64,000 nt of DNA from Euphorbia lathyris (taxonomy: Eukaryota; Streptophyta; Magnoliopsida; Malpighiales; Euphorbiaceae), in assembly GCF_963576675.1 (NCBI RefSeq), contig NC_088916.1, forward strand, positions 24,403,501 to 24,467,500, read 5' to 3'. Under the pieces are notes generated by a model. It worked only from the letters and a program-made list of their open reading frames with translations. It was not told the DNA's origin and ran no database searches. This document shows positions 10,139 to 21,437 of this stretch, one piece after another (the stretch's first letter is position 1; each line of letters begins with the position of its first letter). A program made the translations under genes and the position numbers.

Positions 10139-11578
10139 ATGCATTATAATCATTCAGAACCCGTACCTTCAACAACCAGAAAAAACGCTTTAACAATGGA
10201 TGCCCTTGTTGAAACTCCACAAGAGATAATTCTTGACTTGGAGAAATTGTACATGGAGAACCCAGAGTGGCTTCTGGCCATCGATGGTACGTAATGTCAA
10301 TCCATATTTGTTCTGTAACTCTTCTTGGTTTCTTCTATGTATTTCTAATAATTCTTCTTGGATGATAACGTACAGGTCCTCTCAATGGTAACTTCTTCAA
10401 ATGGTCAATCAGAATGAAAAGCCCCCAATACACCCCATATGAAAGGAAGGGGTGTATTTGAAATCAGAATCAGCTACCCTCCGGATTTCCTAAACAGTTC
10501 TACAAGAGTAAATATTAACTCAGATCAGTAAGATATAATCACTTACATGAAAAATAAACTAATAAATCTCTCCTCTTATTCTCAGTTTCGCTTCTGGAAT
10601 AGGATATATCATCATAACGTGGCTCCTCAGGGGTTGATTCATCTTCCTTGTATCCTTAATACCCATTGTAGATACCTATTTTTTCCGGGGTAACTCATTT
10701 TTTTAAGATTTTTTATTCTTGTTATACATTCTTATTTTTAAAAATATTTACATGATAGATATAGTGATATTTTGGTGTAGATTGTAGTTAATCATATTTT
10801 GTAAAAGGAAAAGAAAAGTATTCTCAATAATCTTTAAAATTGATTAAATGTTTATGTTATAAGGATTTAATCAATCCATTAGGATATTAACTAAACGAAT
10901 ATTATCTCTTAAATTAGTGTATCTACTATCGTGAATGAATCTAAGATTTTTAATTTGTCATGAATTGGACTAAGATTACCAAGATTACCAATAATTGGTT
11001 TCTATTATAAAAAAAGTTAGTTAAAAATAAGTATAGTATTTTATGACCCAAAATTATAAAAGGGCTCTAAGGCCCAAGCCCAAATCCATTCTAATAAGTT
11101 GGCACTCACTAATTAGAATACAAATCCAAATCAACTCTAATTAAGTTCTAATTAAACTGTATTAACACTTGATTAGCTTTTAATTAATTAAGAAATTCTC
11201 TGTATAAAGAAGGGGGGACAAGCAGGAAGGGGACAGAAAAGAAAGGAGAGAGGAAGAAGAGGGTCAAAAAAGCAAGTTGGATATGTCAAAAAGAGGCAGA
11301 AAAAATAAGATCAAGTAAACCATCTTTTTTATCTTTATTAGTTCTTTTCCTCTACTGTCAGTTGTTCATCTACTTCTACCATTTTTAAAATAACAATAAG
11401 ATTTATTTTCTTCTTTTAAGCTTTTAAAGGCTAAGTTTTTAAGAAACCAATATCCAAATACAAAGATCTTAGAAGCTAGTTCTATCTTTCTTATTATTTC
11501 AATATTTTTCTCATCTTTTTCTGGTCTAGTGTATATCATTTTCATCCCATTTTCCTTAAAAATGTTAAAGATGCAAGG

Positions 11579-11945
11579 GGATTCACAGATCTGGAAAATA
11601 GGTTCTACTTTCCAGATCTGGAAATCCCAGCTTTGAAAAATTATCTTTTTTATTATTTCAATTCTTTTCTTATTCGATATTCATCTCATTTTCTTAAAAA
11701 TCTTAAAGATGTTATACCTTCCAGATCTGAGCTTCTAAGAAAATCATCCCCTTTACTATCCCCTTTACTATTTCAACCTTCTTATTATTCACTATTATCC
11801 AGATCTGAGTTTCTAAGAAAGTCCCTTTTACTATTTCAATCTTCTTTTTATTCACAATTATTTCATTTTCTTAAAAATCATAAAGATACAAGGGATTTCA
11901 AAAGATCTGGAAAATAGGTTCTACTTTCCAGATCTGGAAATCCCT
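11579..11945. repeat. Two fold-back copies around AGATCTGG inside the long LTR
   Basis: Near-identical blocks at about 11579-11631 and 11891-11945 each read GGGATT..AGATCTGGAAA, then TAGGTTCTAC, then TTTCCAGATCT..AATCCC. Each can form a hairpin with a stem of roughly 20 bases. The segment between them repeats CAGATCTGAG and TTTCTTAAAAAT pieces, so the region grew by internal duplication. Confidence 0.75.
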
Positions 11946-12421
11946 GCTCTCTGAGAAATCACCATCATTTTTGTTATTTCAATCTTTTTATCTCTTTCTC
12001 ATGCACTGTATCCTGTTTTCTTTTTCTTTCATTCATTCACTACTCTGCTCTTTTGCTTCACATTAAAAATACATTTACAATACAACTAAAGTTGAGGTTA
12101 TTCTCAACTCAGGTCCAGATAAAAATAAGGAAAAAGAGTAGAATCTCCAACTAAATCAAAACCAAAAGGTAAAAAAAAGCCCCTACCAAAACATAAAAAG
12201 AAACCATCTCTGTTTTCAAATCAACAGCAAATCTAAGGAAACTAAACAGAGAACACAAAAAGCGCAAATAAGGGTCTCTGTTTTCCTTAATCTGTAGCAA
12301 GCCCCATGAATCACCACGGACATGTACTGCGGGTTCAACGAACAAAGAAAAGCAATAAGTCAGTGACATTTCCGTTAAAGACGAAAACACGAAAAGAAAA
12401 AACACAATAAACATTATTTAC

Positions 12422-12930
12422 CTTAGGAGAAACCAGATCAGGGGTAGATCGGACCTCTAGGGAGCCGAACGATGGCCGTCCGCCCTCTGCAGGGGCCGTC
12501 CGCCTATAAACCCCTTAAACGGGACAGATCGGAAGCGGTTCGGCTCCGTTTCACCTGTAAAGAACCAGAGAAAAACGGTCATCAGAACGTCGCGCTAGAA
12601 ACCGAGAAGAGAAGCAAAAAAATGAGGAAAAGGCAAGGACTTACCATGGATTCGCCGCGGACGGACAGATCGCTAGCGGATCTGCACAAACGCGAGGGAG
12701 GAGGGAGATCCGGCGCTCCGGCTTCGAAACAGAAAATGAAGAGGAAGAGGAGAGCGCTTCGGCGCCGCTGCTGTGACGACGACGACATTGTGATCGGCGG
12801 AGCAAAGGGACGTCGACGGCCATGGCAGAGAGTTGAGTTTTCTCTGTGGAAAAGAGAAGAGAAGGAGAAAAGGGGGAGAGGTGCCGCACGAATAATGGGG
12901 AAAAAACCCTAAAATGCTAAATATATACCC
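12422..12930 (-). other. Gene-like antisense module in the long LTR
   Basis: On the minus strand a TATA-like GGGTATATAT (12919-12930) is followed by a pyrimidine-rich leader and a GC-rich stretch with ATGs near 12820 and 12788. A donor-like CCATG|GTAAGTCC falls at 12645, an acceptor-like TTTACAG at 12555, and another donor CTAAG|GTAAAT at 12422. The encoded peptides are Ser/Arg-rich and match no family I recognise. A 146-codon plus-strand frame (12472-12912) overlaps and is basic and low-complexity. This could be a captured host 5' end or an antisense promoter of the LTR. Confidence 0.3.
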
Positions 12931-14491
12931 CATGTTTTGTTATCCCAAAAATACCCCCATTTCTCTTTGCAATAGTGGGTTGCAGGTCTTGTAGAGGTAC
13001 CATACGGGCCTGTTTCGGCCTACTTGCCTTCTTGATGAATCAGGTAAGATTCCTTGGCCCATTCCCTTTTATTTCATGTACTAGTAATCATAGTTAGTCT
13101 AGTTAATTAGTTACAATTTAATTCAAACAATTAATGAGGTTAATTTGTTTTTTTTTTAGCTCAATCCATTTATTTCCAGCGTATGTGTATATTATGTTGA
13201 TTAATTTAGTATAGATTATCTAATTAATTTCTATTTGTTTAAATTTCATGATCCACCTTTACGTGTGTTTATGTTAAATTTACCATAAGATAGAATTATG
13301 TTTATATCATTTATTTTAACATAAGGTTAATTTTTATGTAATTTATTGTTAAGTTTAATCATATGTATGTTAATTAGTTAGATATCTCCCGAACTATTTT
13401 TATTCTTAGAGTTAATTTTATTTCATAAAATTACGTACACATAATTCGTTCAATTCATTAAATAAAAAAAAGAATATAAATGTATCGTGTATATGTGATA
13501 TAAACGATTTTGAAACTAAAATAAATTGGCTTAAGGCGATTATCTCGAATATAATAAATCAAACTCGGTCCAAATCGACATGAAAACATCGTTCGTACCT
13601 ATTAAAAATATTTAAAATGTGTTCTATTAAAATGCATATCTTTCAACGTGCATGTGATGTACGTAAAATTAACTTTAACTCAATAAATAGAATTACGTGT
13701 ATATTTTATACACGTAAATCGAAATCAAAACGAGTCCATTCAAGATGTTATCTCGAATTGAGTTCATGATATATCAAAGACAGTCTCTATTGAAATTCAT
13801 ATTTTACTCATTGTATATGTGATATACATATGGTAAAAATGAGATTTTAATTCGCTAAATATAATTACGTGTATGTTATATACGTAACTCCAAATTAAAA
13901 CAAACCTTAACCCGATAACCCCAAAAATCCACAAGTGTCTACTTTATATCGACAATCCAAAACATAACAAACAGTTAACACATAAATCACATTTTTAGTA
14001 CCAATATTTGGGCGGGGTAGGGTGATTAATCAAGTTTTTCTTCCCTACACGTAACCGACAAACGAACCAAAAATCTCTATTTCGCAGACCCCCTTATCCA
14101 TTAAAATTCAATCATTTCCGGTGTCCAATCACGCCTTAATTCTGATTGGTGGCGACTTTAAAAAATAGTTTTAATTAGGAAAAACCATTGACCGATTTAG
14201 CTTCCGACGTTTGTACCCTGAAAAATCCGGTAGCGACACCCATCACTTATCCACTGCCACGGTATAGTGCAACCATTTATCTATTTCATTTGATAAACAT
14301 ACAACATCATATTTTTGATCTAATTATTCTATGCATTTTGTAGTGTCTGTGGCACCTATATGATCTACTTCTACAGCCCCACAGTGAGGAGCCATATCCT
14401 GGGCAAGAAGCTGTTGCTGAGCAATACCGCAACAATATGGAAGAGTATGAGGGGCTCGCCTGGATATGGACTAAGGAGTATGCAAAGTGGA

Positions 14492-15403
14492 TATGAGGGT
14501 GTCCAAAGGTCCTAAACTATCTTGAGTGAGGGAAAGGAGAATCGAAAGGCAATGCAAGCTCCAAATGTGGTTCTCATTCCAATTCGAAATTTCCTTTCTC
14601 CACTCAAAATACTTCAGGAGATTTGGACCTTTAATTCCAACCGAAAGGCAACACTCATCCCCCCCCCCCTTTTGTAATATAATGTAGAGCTTTGCTATTC
14701 AGTTCGTATGTCTGTGCAAGTAGACTAAACTGACCCTTTTATAATGCTCCTTCCACTTGGGTTGTACTCGTTGTAATTTGAACTTGGAAATGAGGGTTAT
14801 GATGCTGTCACCATAAGGGACTCTGTTTGTGCTGAATATGAGGGTGTTCAAATCTCCTAAGTTGTCTTGGCTAAGTGAAAGGAGAATCGAAAGGCAATGT
14901 GAGCTCCAAATATGGTTCTCATTCCAATTCCAAATTTCCTTTCACTAGTCAAAACAGCTAAGGAGCTTTGGATCGTCCATTACAACTGAAAGGCAACACT
15001 CATCCCCCCCCCCCTTTTGTAATATAACGTAGAGCTTTGGTTATGATGCTGACACCACAAAGGACTCTATTTGTGCTGAATATGAGGGTGTTCAAATCTC
15101 CTAAGCTGTCCTGACTATGTGAAAGGAGAATCGAAAGGCAATATGAGCTCCAAATGTGGTTCTCATTCCAAATCCAAATTTCCTTTCACTAGCCAAAACA
15201 GGTAAGGAGCTTTGGACCGTCAATTACAATCGAAAGGCAACACTCATCCCCCCATTTTGTAATATAACATAGAGCTTTGCTATTCATTTCGTATGTATGT
15301 GCAAGTAGACTAAACTAACCCTTTTACGATGCTTCTTCCACTTGGGTTGTACTCATTATACTCTGAACTTGGTAATGAGGTTTATGATGCTCACACCACA
15401 AGG
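14492..15403. repeat. Three tandem fold-back units after the E2-like stop codon
   Basis: Units start at 14492, 14837 and 15081 (lengths 345, 244 and about 323). Each opens with TATGAGGGTGT(C/T)CAAA; the first overlaps the E2-like stop codon, so the array probably arose by duplication of the 3' end. Inside each, a left arm (GGTGTTCAAATCTCCTAAG) and a right arm (CTAAGGAGCTTTGGA) are inverted, giving a hairpin of roughly 135 bases with stem mismatches. Units also share a C tract (14660-14668, 15004-15014, 15248-15253). The middle unit lacks about 100 bases. Confidence 0.8.
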
Positions 15404-18400
15404 GTATGTACTTGATACACGGATACCCCCCTTACCCAACAGATGGTGCTCCCTACCAAGAATTGTATGCTTACTTGAAGCATAAGGCTGATGACGATCA
15501 AGCGGGAGACATCATACTTGCATCTATGACACCGGAATTGAAAAGGCAACATGCAGATATGGATGCCTACTCCATGGTCAAGCACCTAAAAGAGTTATTT
15601 GTGAATCAAACTCGGTGCGAATGCTTCGAAATAACAAAGCAGTTATATAGATGCAAGATGCAGGTGGGCACATCTGTAATGGCACATTGTGCCAAGATGA
15701 TTAGCCTTATCACCAAGTTTTCTAGTATTGGAGATGCGATGGACCGTGAACTAAGTGAGAACTTACTACTTCAGTCCCTCCCCGAGAGTTACTCGCAGTT
15801 CATCATGGACTACCAAGAGAGTAGCTTGCAAACCTCTCTTGAAGAGCTTGCAAATATGCTCGAGACAGTCGAGCCCAATATGAAAGAAAATGAGGAGATA
15901 CCAAGCCTTGCTATTGAAGGATCAAAGAAGAGGAAAGGGATATCTCCCAATCCAAACCATCCTAAGAAAGGCAAAGAGGCCATGCTCACCGAAACAAAGG
16001 GAAATGAAATAAAGAAGCCCAAAGGCAAGTGCCACTATTGTGGTGAAGTGGGGCATTGGAGGAGAAATTGTTTGCTGTGCCTAGCTACCCTCAAGAAGGG
16101 AGAAGCCGAGACTTCAACATGTGGTATGTTTTATATTGAAATAAATACAATTTCACAGTCTGAATCTTGGGTACTTGATACCGTATGCGGATCTCATATT
16201 TGTACAAATATGCAAGAACTAAATCGGACTAAGGAATTAAAGAAAGGAAGCATAAACTTGCGAGTAGGAAATGGAGCAAGAGTTGCTGCCCTCGCAATTG
16301 GAGATTATGTTTTAAATTTGCCCTCTAAGCTTGTAATAGAATTAAGGAACTGTTTGTACATTCCACAAATGTCTCGTAACATTATTTCTATTAGCCGTCT
16401 TGTTGACGACGGTTTTCATATTTCAATAAAAGACAAACATTGCGATTTTTATAGAAATTCGATTTTCTATTTTTCAGGAATATCACAAAATGGGATTTAT
16501 GTGTTAGATGACAAATTTCTGTTTTCGCAATTGATACCAAAAGACATAAGCTAGATAATTCAACTTACTTGTGGCATTGTCGTTTAGGCCATATAAACAA
16601 AAGACGCATGCTTAAGCTACATCAAGATGGGATTATAAATTCAATTGATCCTGAATCATTAGAAACATGCGAAGCATGTTTAAAAGGTAAAATGACAAAG
16701 ACACCCTTTAGCAATAAAGGTGAGCGTGTATCAGACACTCTAGGACTCATTCATTCAGATGTATGCGGTCCTATGTCAGTCCAAGCAAGAGGAGGATTCA
16801 GATACTTCATAAGCTTCATAGACGACCATACCCCATATGGTTATATCTACTTAATGAAGCACAAGTCCAAAGCTTTTGAGAAATTCAAATGCTTCAAGAA
16901 TGAAGTAGAAAATCAATTAGGAAATAAAATAAAGACACTTCAATCCGATCGAGGTGGCGAATATCTTTCAGATGATTTTCTGAATTATCTAACTAAATGT
17001 GGGATATGCTCACAATGGACACCTCCTTATACACCACAACACAATGGTGTATCCGAGAGGAGAAACCGCACCCTACTAGATATGGTGCGATCCATGATGA
17101 GCATGGCCTTACTTCCAAAGACATTCTGGGGCTATGCCTTAGAAACTGCCCTCTTCACCCTAAATCGAGTACCAACTAAATCCGCTAGTTCCACACCATA
17201 TGAATTGTTCATTGGTAGGAAACCCGTGTTCTCATTCATGAGAGTATGGGGTTGTTCAGCGTATGTCAAACGCATTGCGTCCGACAAACTAGATTCTAAA
17301 TCTGATAAATGTTTCTTCATTGGATATCCCAAGGAAACCGTAGGGTATTACTTCTATCATCCAGATGATCAGAAAGTAATAGTATCCAAGCACGCAACCT
17401 TCTTATGGAAAGAGTTTCTCGAAGAAACACAAAAGGGAAGCGTGATTGAACTCGACGAAGTTCAAGAAGAAGAAACACCGACTGAAACAACAGAAGCGGT
17501 TGAGGTACCCGAAGTAGTCCTATTAGATGAGACTCCAGTGGCACCTATTCGTAGATCACGAAGAGTTCGTGAACTCCCAGTTAGATATGGTTTTCTAGTG
17601 GGAGATGATAATGAGGTTCCCGTGGTAGACGACGAACCCGAAAACTACGAAGAGGCTCTTACTAGTCCAGATTCTAAAGCATGGCTTGAGGCCATGGATT
17701 CTGAAATGGATTCCATGTATACTAACCAAGTGTGGACCTTGGTTGATCCACCCGAAGGGATATAACCCATTGGGTGCAGATGGATCTTCAAAAAGAAGAC
17801 AGACATGGATGGAAAGGTTAGCACCTACAAAGCTAGGTTAGTAGTGAAAGGATATCGTCAGAAGCAAGGAATTGATTATGACGAAACTTTCTCTCCTGTG
17901 GCTATGTCCAAATCAATCAGAATCATGCTTGCTATTGCCGCTTACTTCGATTATGAGATTTGGCAAATGGATGTGAAAACAGCTTTCCTGAACGGAAACC
18001 TGCTTGAGGATATATATATGATGCAGCCTGAAGGTTTCATATCGAAGGATGAAAATAAAGTTTGCAAACTTCAGAGATCCATTTATGGACTCAAGCAAGC
18101 GTCTAGAAGCTGGAATAAGCGTTTTGACGAAACCATAAAACAATTTGGTTTTGAACAAAATTGCAAAGAAGCTTGCATTTACAAGAAAGCAAGTGGGAGC
18201 TCTATAGCATTTCTCATACTATATTTGGACGATATATTATTAATGGGAAATGACGTTGCTCTCATACAGTCAGTGAAAGTATGGTTATCTGGTAACTTCT
18301 CAATGAAAGACCTTGGTGAAGCAGCTTATATACTTGGTATAAAGATCTATAGAGATAGATCGAGAAGACTGCTTGGTCTTTCACAGGCTACATACATTGA

Positions 18401-19222
18401 AAAGGTGCTAAATCGGTTTAGCATGCTTGAATCGAAACGAGGTAACTTACCCATGCTATATGGAGTAAAGTTAAACAATCATCAATGTCCTAAAACTCAT
18501 GATGACAAACGACGCATGGCTGTAGTCCCGTACGCCAGTGCGATCGGTTCGATTATGTATGCTATGCTATGCACTAGACCTGACGTAGCATTCACGTTAT
18601 CTGTAACGAGTCGTTACCAAGGGAATTCGGGAGACGAGCATTGGATTGCCGTCAAGAACATTCTTAAGTACTTGAGAAGGACTAAAGATATGTTCCTAGT
18701 GTACGGAGAAGGAGATCTGAAAATAGAAGGATTTTCAGACGCTAGTCATCTCACAGATGAGAATGATTTTAAATCTCAATCAGGATACCTGTTTATCTTG
18801 AATGGGGGCGCGGTCAGTTGGAAGAGTTCCAAGCAGGGAAGCGTAGCTTTCTCTACGACCAAGTCAGAGTATATCGCAGCTGCGGAAGCAGCAAAGAAAG
18901 CGGTTTGGATTAGAAAGTTCATTACAGAACTAGGTGTGGTGCCTGACATTGTCAATCCCATTACACTGTACTGTGATAACAATGGAGCCATTGCGCAAGC
19001 AAAGGAACCACGGTCTCATAATGCATCCAAGCAATACCTTAAGCGATACCACATCATTAGAGAGATTGTGGCTAGAGGAGATGTGAGAATAGAAAGAGTA
19101 CCTACAGAGGACAACGTTGCAGATCCGTTGATAAAGCCTTTAACCCAGAAAGTACATGATCATCATGTAACTTCTACTGGGATAAGTTTTAGAAACAATT
19201 GGCTTTAGTCCAAGTGGGAGTA
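15404..19222 (+). pseudogene. gag-pol: 5'-truncated copia gag-pol
   Basis: The protein runs from a partial gag (APYQELYAYLKHKADDDQ) through a CCHC knuckle (CHYCGEVGHWRRNC). Then come a protease whose catalytic DTG has become DTV (WVLDTVCGSHIC), the integrase (LWHCRLGHIN zinc site, HSDVCGPM, SDRGGEYLSDD, ERRNRTLL), reverse transcriptase (MDVKTAFLNGN, YLDDILLMGND) and RNase H (STTKSEYIAAAEA, DPLIKPL). It ends at TAG 19206-19208, followed by the polypurine tract AAGTGGGAGTA before the LTR. Defects are a one-base loss near 16515, a TAA near 17763 and the DTV change. The 5' LTR, primer site and gag N-terminus are absent; the left junction abuts the fold-back array. The closest relative here is the minus-strand copy at 60260-64000. 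Lineage within copia is uncertain. Confidence 0.9.
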
Positions 19223-19462
19223 TGTTGGGGTTTTGGTGTCCTATAGACAATTGTTCTATGATACAAACTTAATGTAAAGGAATTGTTCTTTATATCATTT
19301 GTTTTAATGAGATATATGTTTTATAACTATATAAAGGCAATCCCTTTTAAGCACTAAATAAAGTCTAATAAAAGGAAATCCGTAAGTTTGTTTAAAGTGA
19401 TTATAAAGTGTTCATACAAGCATGAAGTGAGACAAAACTTTATAATAAACTAATAAACTTAA
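19223..19462 (+). mobile_element. 3' LTR of the truncated copia element, first part (LTR-1)
   Basis: It begins TGTTGGGGTTTTGGTG, the same start as the LTRs at 27451 and (minus strand) 60245. It is cut after the target CTTAA (19458-19462) by the composite insertion 19463-25427 and resumes at 25433. The reconstituted junction ATAAACTTAAAACCACC equals the uninterrupted LTR at 58380-60245. Confidence 0.93.
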
Positions 19463-21437
19463 TGTCACGACCCGAACCTGGCCATGACCGGCGCATAAAT
19501 TAAGACTACCTTAACCTATGCTAGCCTCAAATTCAAAGTGCAAATTAATACTTGTTTAACTAATAAAGGCTTCTAGCCTGATGATACAACTTAAACTGTG
19601 AAGAAGTATATACCATAAATTTATCCAAAAGTCTCCAAATCAGTACAATAGCAATATCTAACTAATAATATCCTCTTTCAACATCGAACCCAAATGTCTG
19701 CGCAGCTATAGAGATCTTAATCTGAAAAATATAAAATCAACGTGGTATGAGATTTCGTCTATGCGAGCGAAAATCTCAGTGAGTGATAATGATAGCACAA
19801 CAGACGGGGAACAGACAGATATGCAGATAAGTTTCAAATTTGTTTTGAGGATTTACCAAAACACGATGGTGCAGAGAAATTAAATAATATTGCGATATTT
19901 GCTCAAATCAAGTAAATCGAATAATAATAATTAAATTACAGATATGATCAAAACCACGGTACAGTAACATTAGAATAATGATATTCCACATTGCCAAAGG
20001 CCAGATAACAGATATAGCGCTACCAGATTCAGATACAGAATGTCTTCACTGACCTTATGCATGATTCTAATACAACTGACACAAAGACAAACACGTACAC
20101 AGATAAAACAATAACAAATAATGCAAGCCTAATATGAAGGTCAGTGAGACATGAAAACAGATACAGATAATACTGAGCACATGTACCGGTTTCAAAGTGT
20201 GTAAATTATATCTCATAATATTTTTCAAATAACTTAAATATCCAGATGACAGAATTCAATTAAAATTTCAGATCTTCAATACAAACGGAAACAGATAAAT
20301 CAATCGATGAACAAAATTAAATATAACCTCAAAATAGTTTTACCTTTCCAAATAAATAAATGTTATAAAAAAACTAATATATAAAAGGCCTGTTCCCAGA
20401 AGCCTACGCTCTAATGCAAAGAATATTTGACAAATAAGTTTAAGCTCAAGAAAATGTTTATCATCTAACTAAACAATGACTATTTTGAACAAATAACATT
20501 TTTAGGAAAATCCATCAAACTGTTTTAAATGAACGAAAATAGGAGATAAATTTAAAAATCGGATCGAACTATTTTTATCAAACGTTTTAATATTAATCCT
20601 TAAAGGACATAAAGATGTTTTAAATGAAATACTTTTATCAAACAGATTTCATGCCAGAGATTTCAAAATTAAACAAATAGTGTCATGAACCATAATTACC
20701 ACTCACCTCGAACTCCAAATAATAGCCAGATCCAAAGCTTAGTTATCAATTTTCCCAATCCATCTGAATACCGTCAAATTTCCTATTCAATCAATCCAAC
20801 TAAAATTACTCCAAAATTTTCTATCATACTTAATAAAATCTACAATCCAAATAAAATTGAGTCAAACTAAACTATTGGGGATCGAAATAAGTGAATTTTT
20901 ATAATAAATATATGGTTTTATAAAAGAACAAACAACTAATGTAAATTACCTTTTGTTGTTTGAAGAGTTAGATCAATTGCTTCCCAACTTGTTCAAAATC
21001 GATGAATACGGTTAAAATAAAGTGTTTCGGTGGAAAGGAGAAGAACACGATTTTGTGCAGAGAATGTTACTCTTTAAAAACTGTTTTTATTTGATTATTT
21101 ATTTGTTAAGAGTTTAAACTAAAATAGATAACTTAATATAGGAGAATAAAAAGATATTATATTAACATAAGAGTTATTGTTGACAAAATACACTAATTAA
21201 CCAAAAAAATCGAAACACTGTTCTTTTTTTTTTTCCTTTTCTTTTTGTTCTTTTTTTATATAGGAAATACATAAAAAAAAATATTAGTATTATAAAAGCC
21301 ATAAATTCCATAGATTATAAAATATTATAATATGAAAAACCCAAAATTAATAATTAACTTCAAAGGCAAATAATTAAAATTATACATATAATTAGATTTA
21401 TTTTTAAAGAATCATTTCGAAAATTCGGGATATTACA
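19463..21437 (-). mobile_element. Gypsy LTR, minus-oriented copy
   Basis: Read on the minus strand it begins TGTAATATCCCG and ends GGGTCGTGACA, 1975 bases. On its right a polypurine-like tract (AAGAGGGAGAGAA) lies directly before the LTR start, as expected of a 3' LTR. The preceding GAAATTTCGAGGACGAAAT is the motif seen upstream of chromovirus 3' LTRs, also present in the gypsy element at 46576-54157. It is nearly identical to the copy at 22977-24953. Confidence 0.9.

Larger units (their letters stand above)
10667..14238 (+). mobile_element. Long solo LTR, probably Tat/Ogre-like, TSD CCCAT
   Basis: It begins TGTAGATACC and ends TAGCGACA, with duplication CCCAT at 10662-10666 and 14239-14243. 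Removing it and one copy restores exon 3 of the E2-like gene in frame. At 3572 bases it is long, as is known for Tat/Ogre LTRs, and its first bases resemble theirs. No internal region or second LTR is present, so it is a solo LTR. Most of it is AT-rich, with a GC-rich island at about 12460-12900. Family assignment is tentative; the insertion boundaries are firm. Confidence 0.85.
10196..14496 (+). pseudogene. Ubiquitin-conjugating enzyme E2-like gene, disrupted
   Basis: Proposed exons: 10196-10286, 10376-10507, 10586-10666 plus 14244-14261, and 14344-14496. The introns of 89, 78 and 82 bases have GT-AG ends. The product would be about 157 residues, normal for an E2. Recognisable elements are an N-terminal helix (LDLEKLYMENPEW), the strand region GPLNGNFFKWSIRMKSPQYTPY, GVFEIRISYPPDF, FRFWNRIYHHNV (the E2 HPN motif, here HHN), and a C-terminal LLLQPHSEEPYPGQEA...AWIWTKEYAKWI. 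The position that is the catalytic Cys in E2s (G-x-I-C-L) reads GLIHL, so a conjugating activity is unlikely; a Cys lies three residues later. A one-base excess near 10441-10454 shifts the frame in exon 2, and a 3.57-kb solo LTR splits exon 3. It could instead be a degenerate E2-variant gene. Confidence 0.8.

Noticed and set aside
12472..12912. 146-codon plus-strand frame in the long LTR as a real gene
   Set aside because: Composition is basic and low-complexity, no domain is recognisable, and the opposite strand carries better gene signals.
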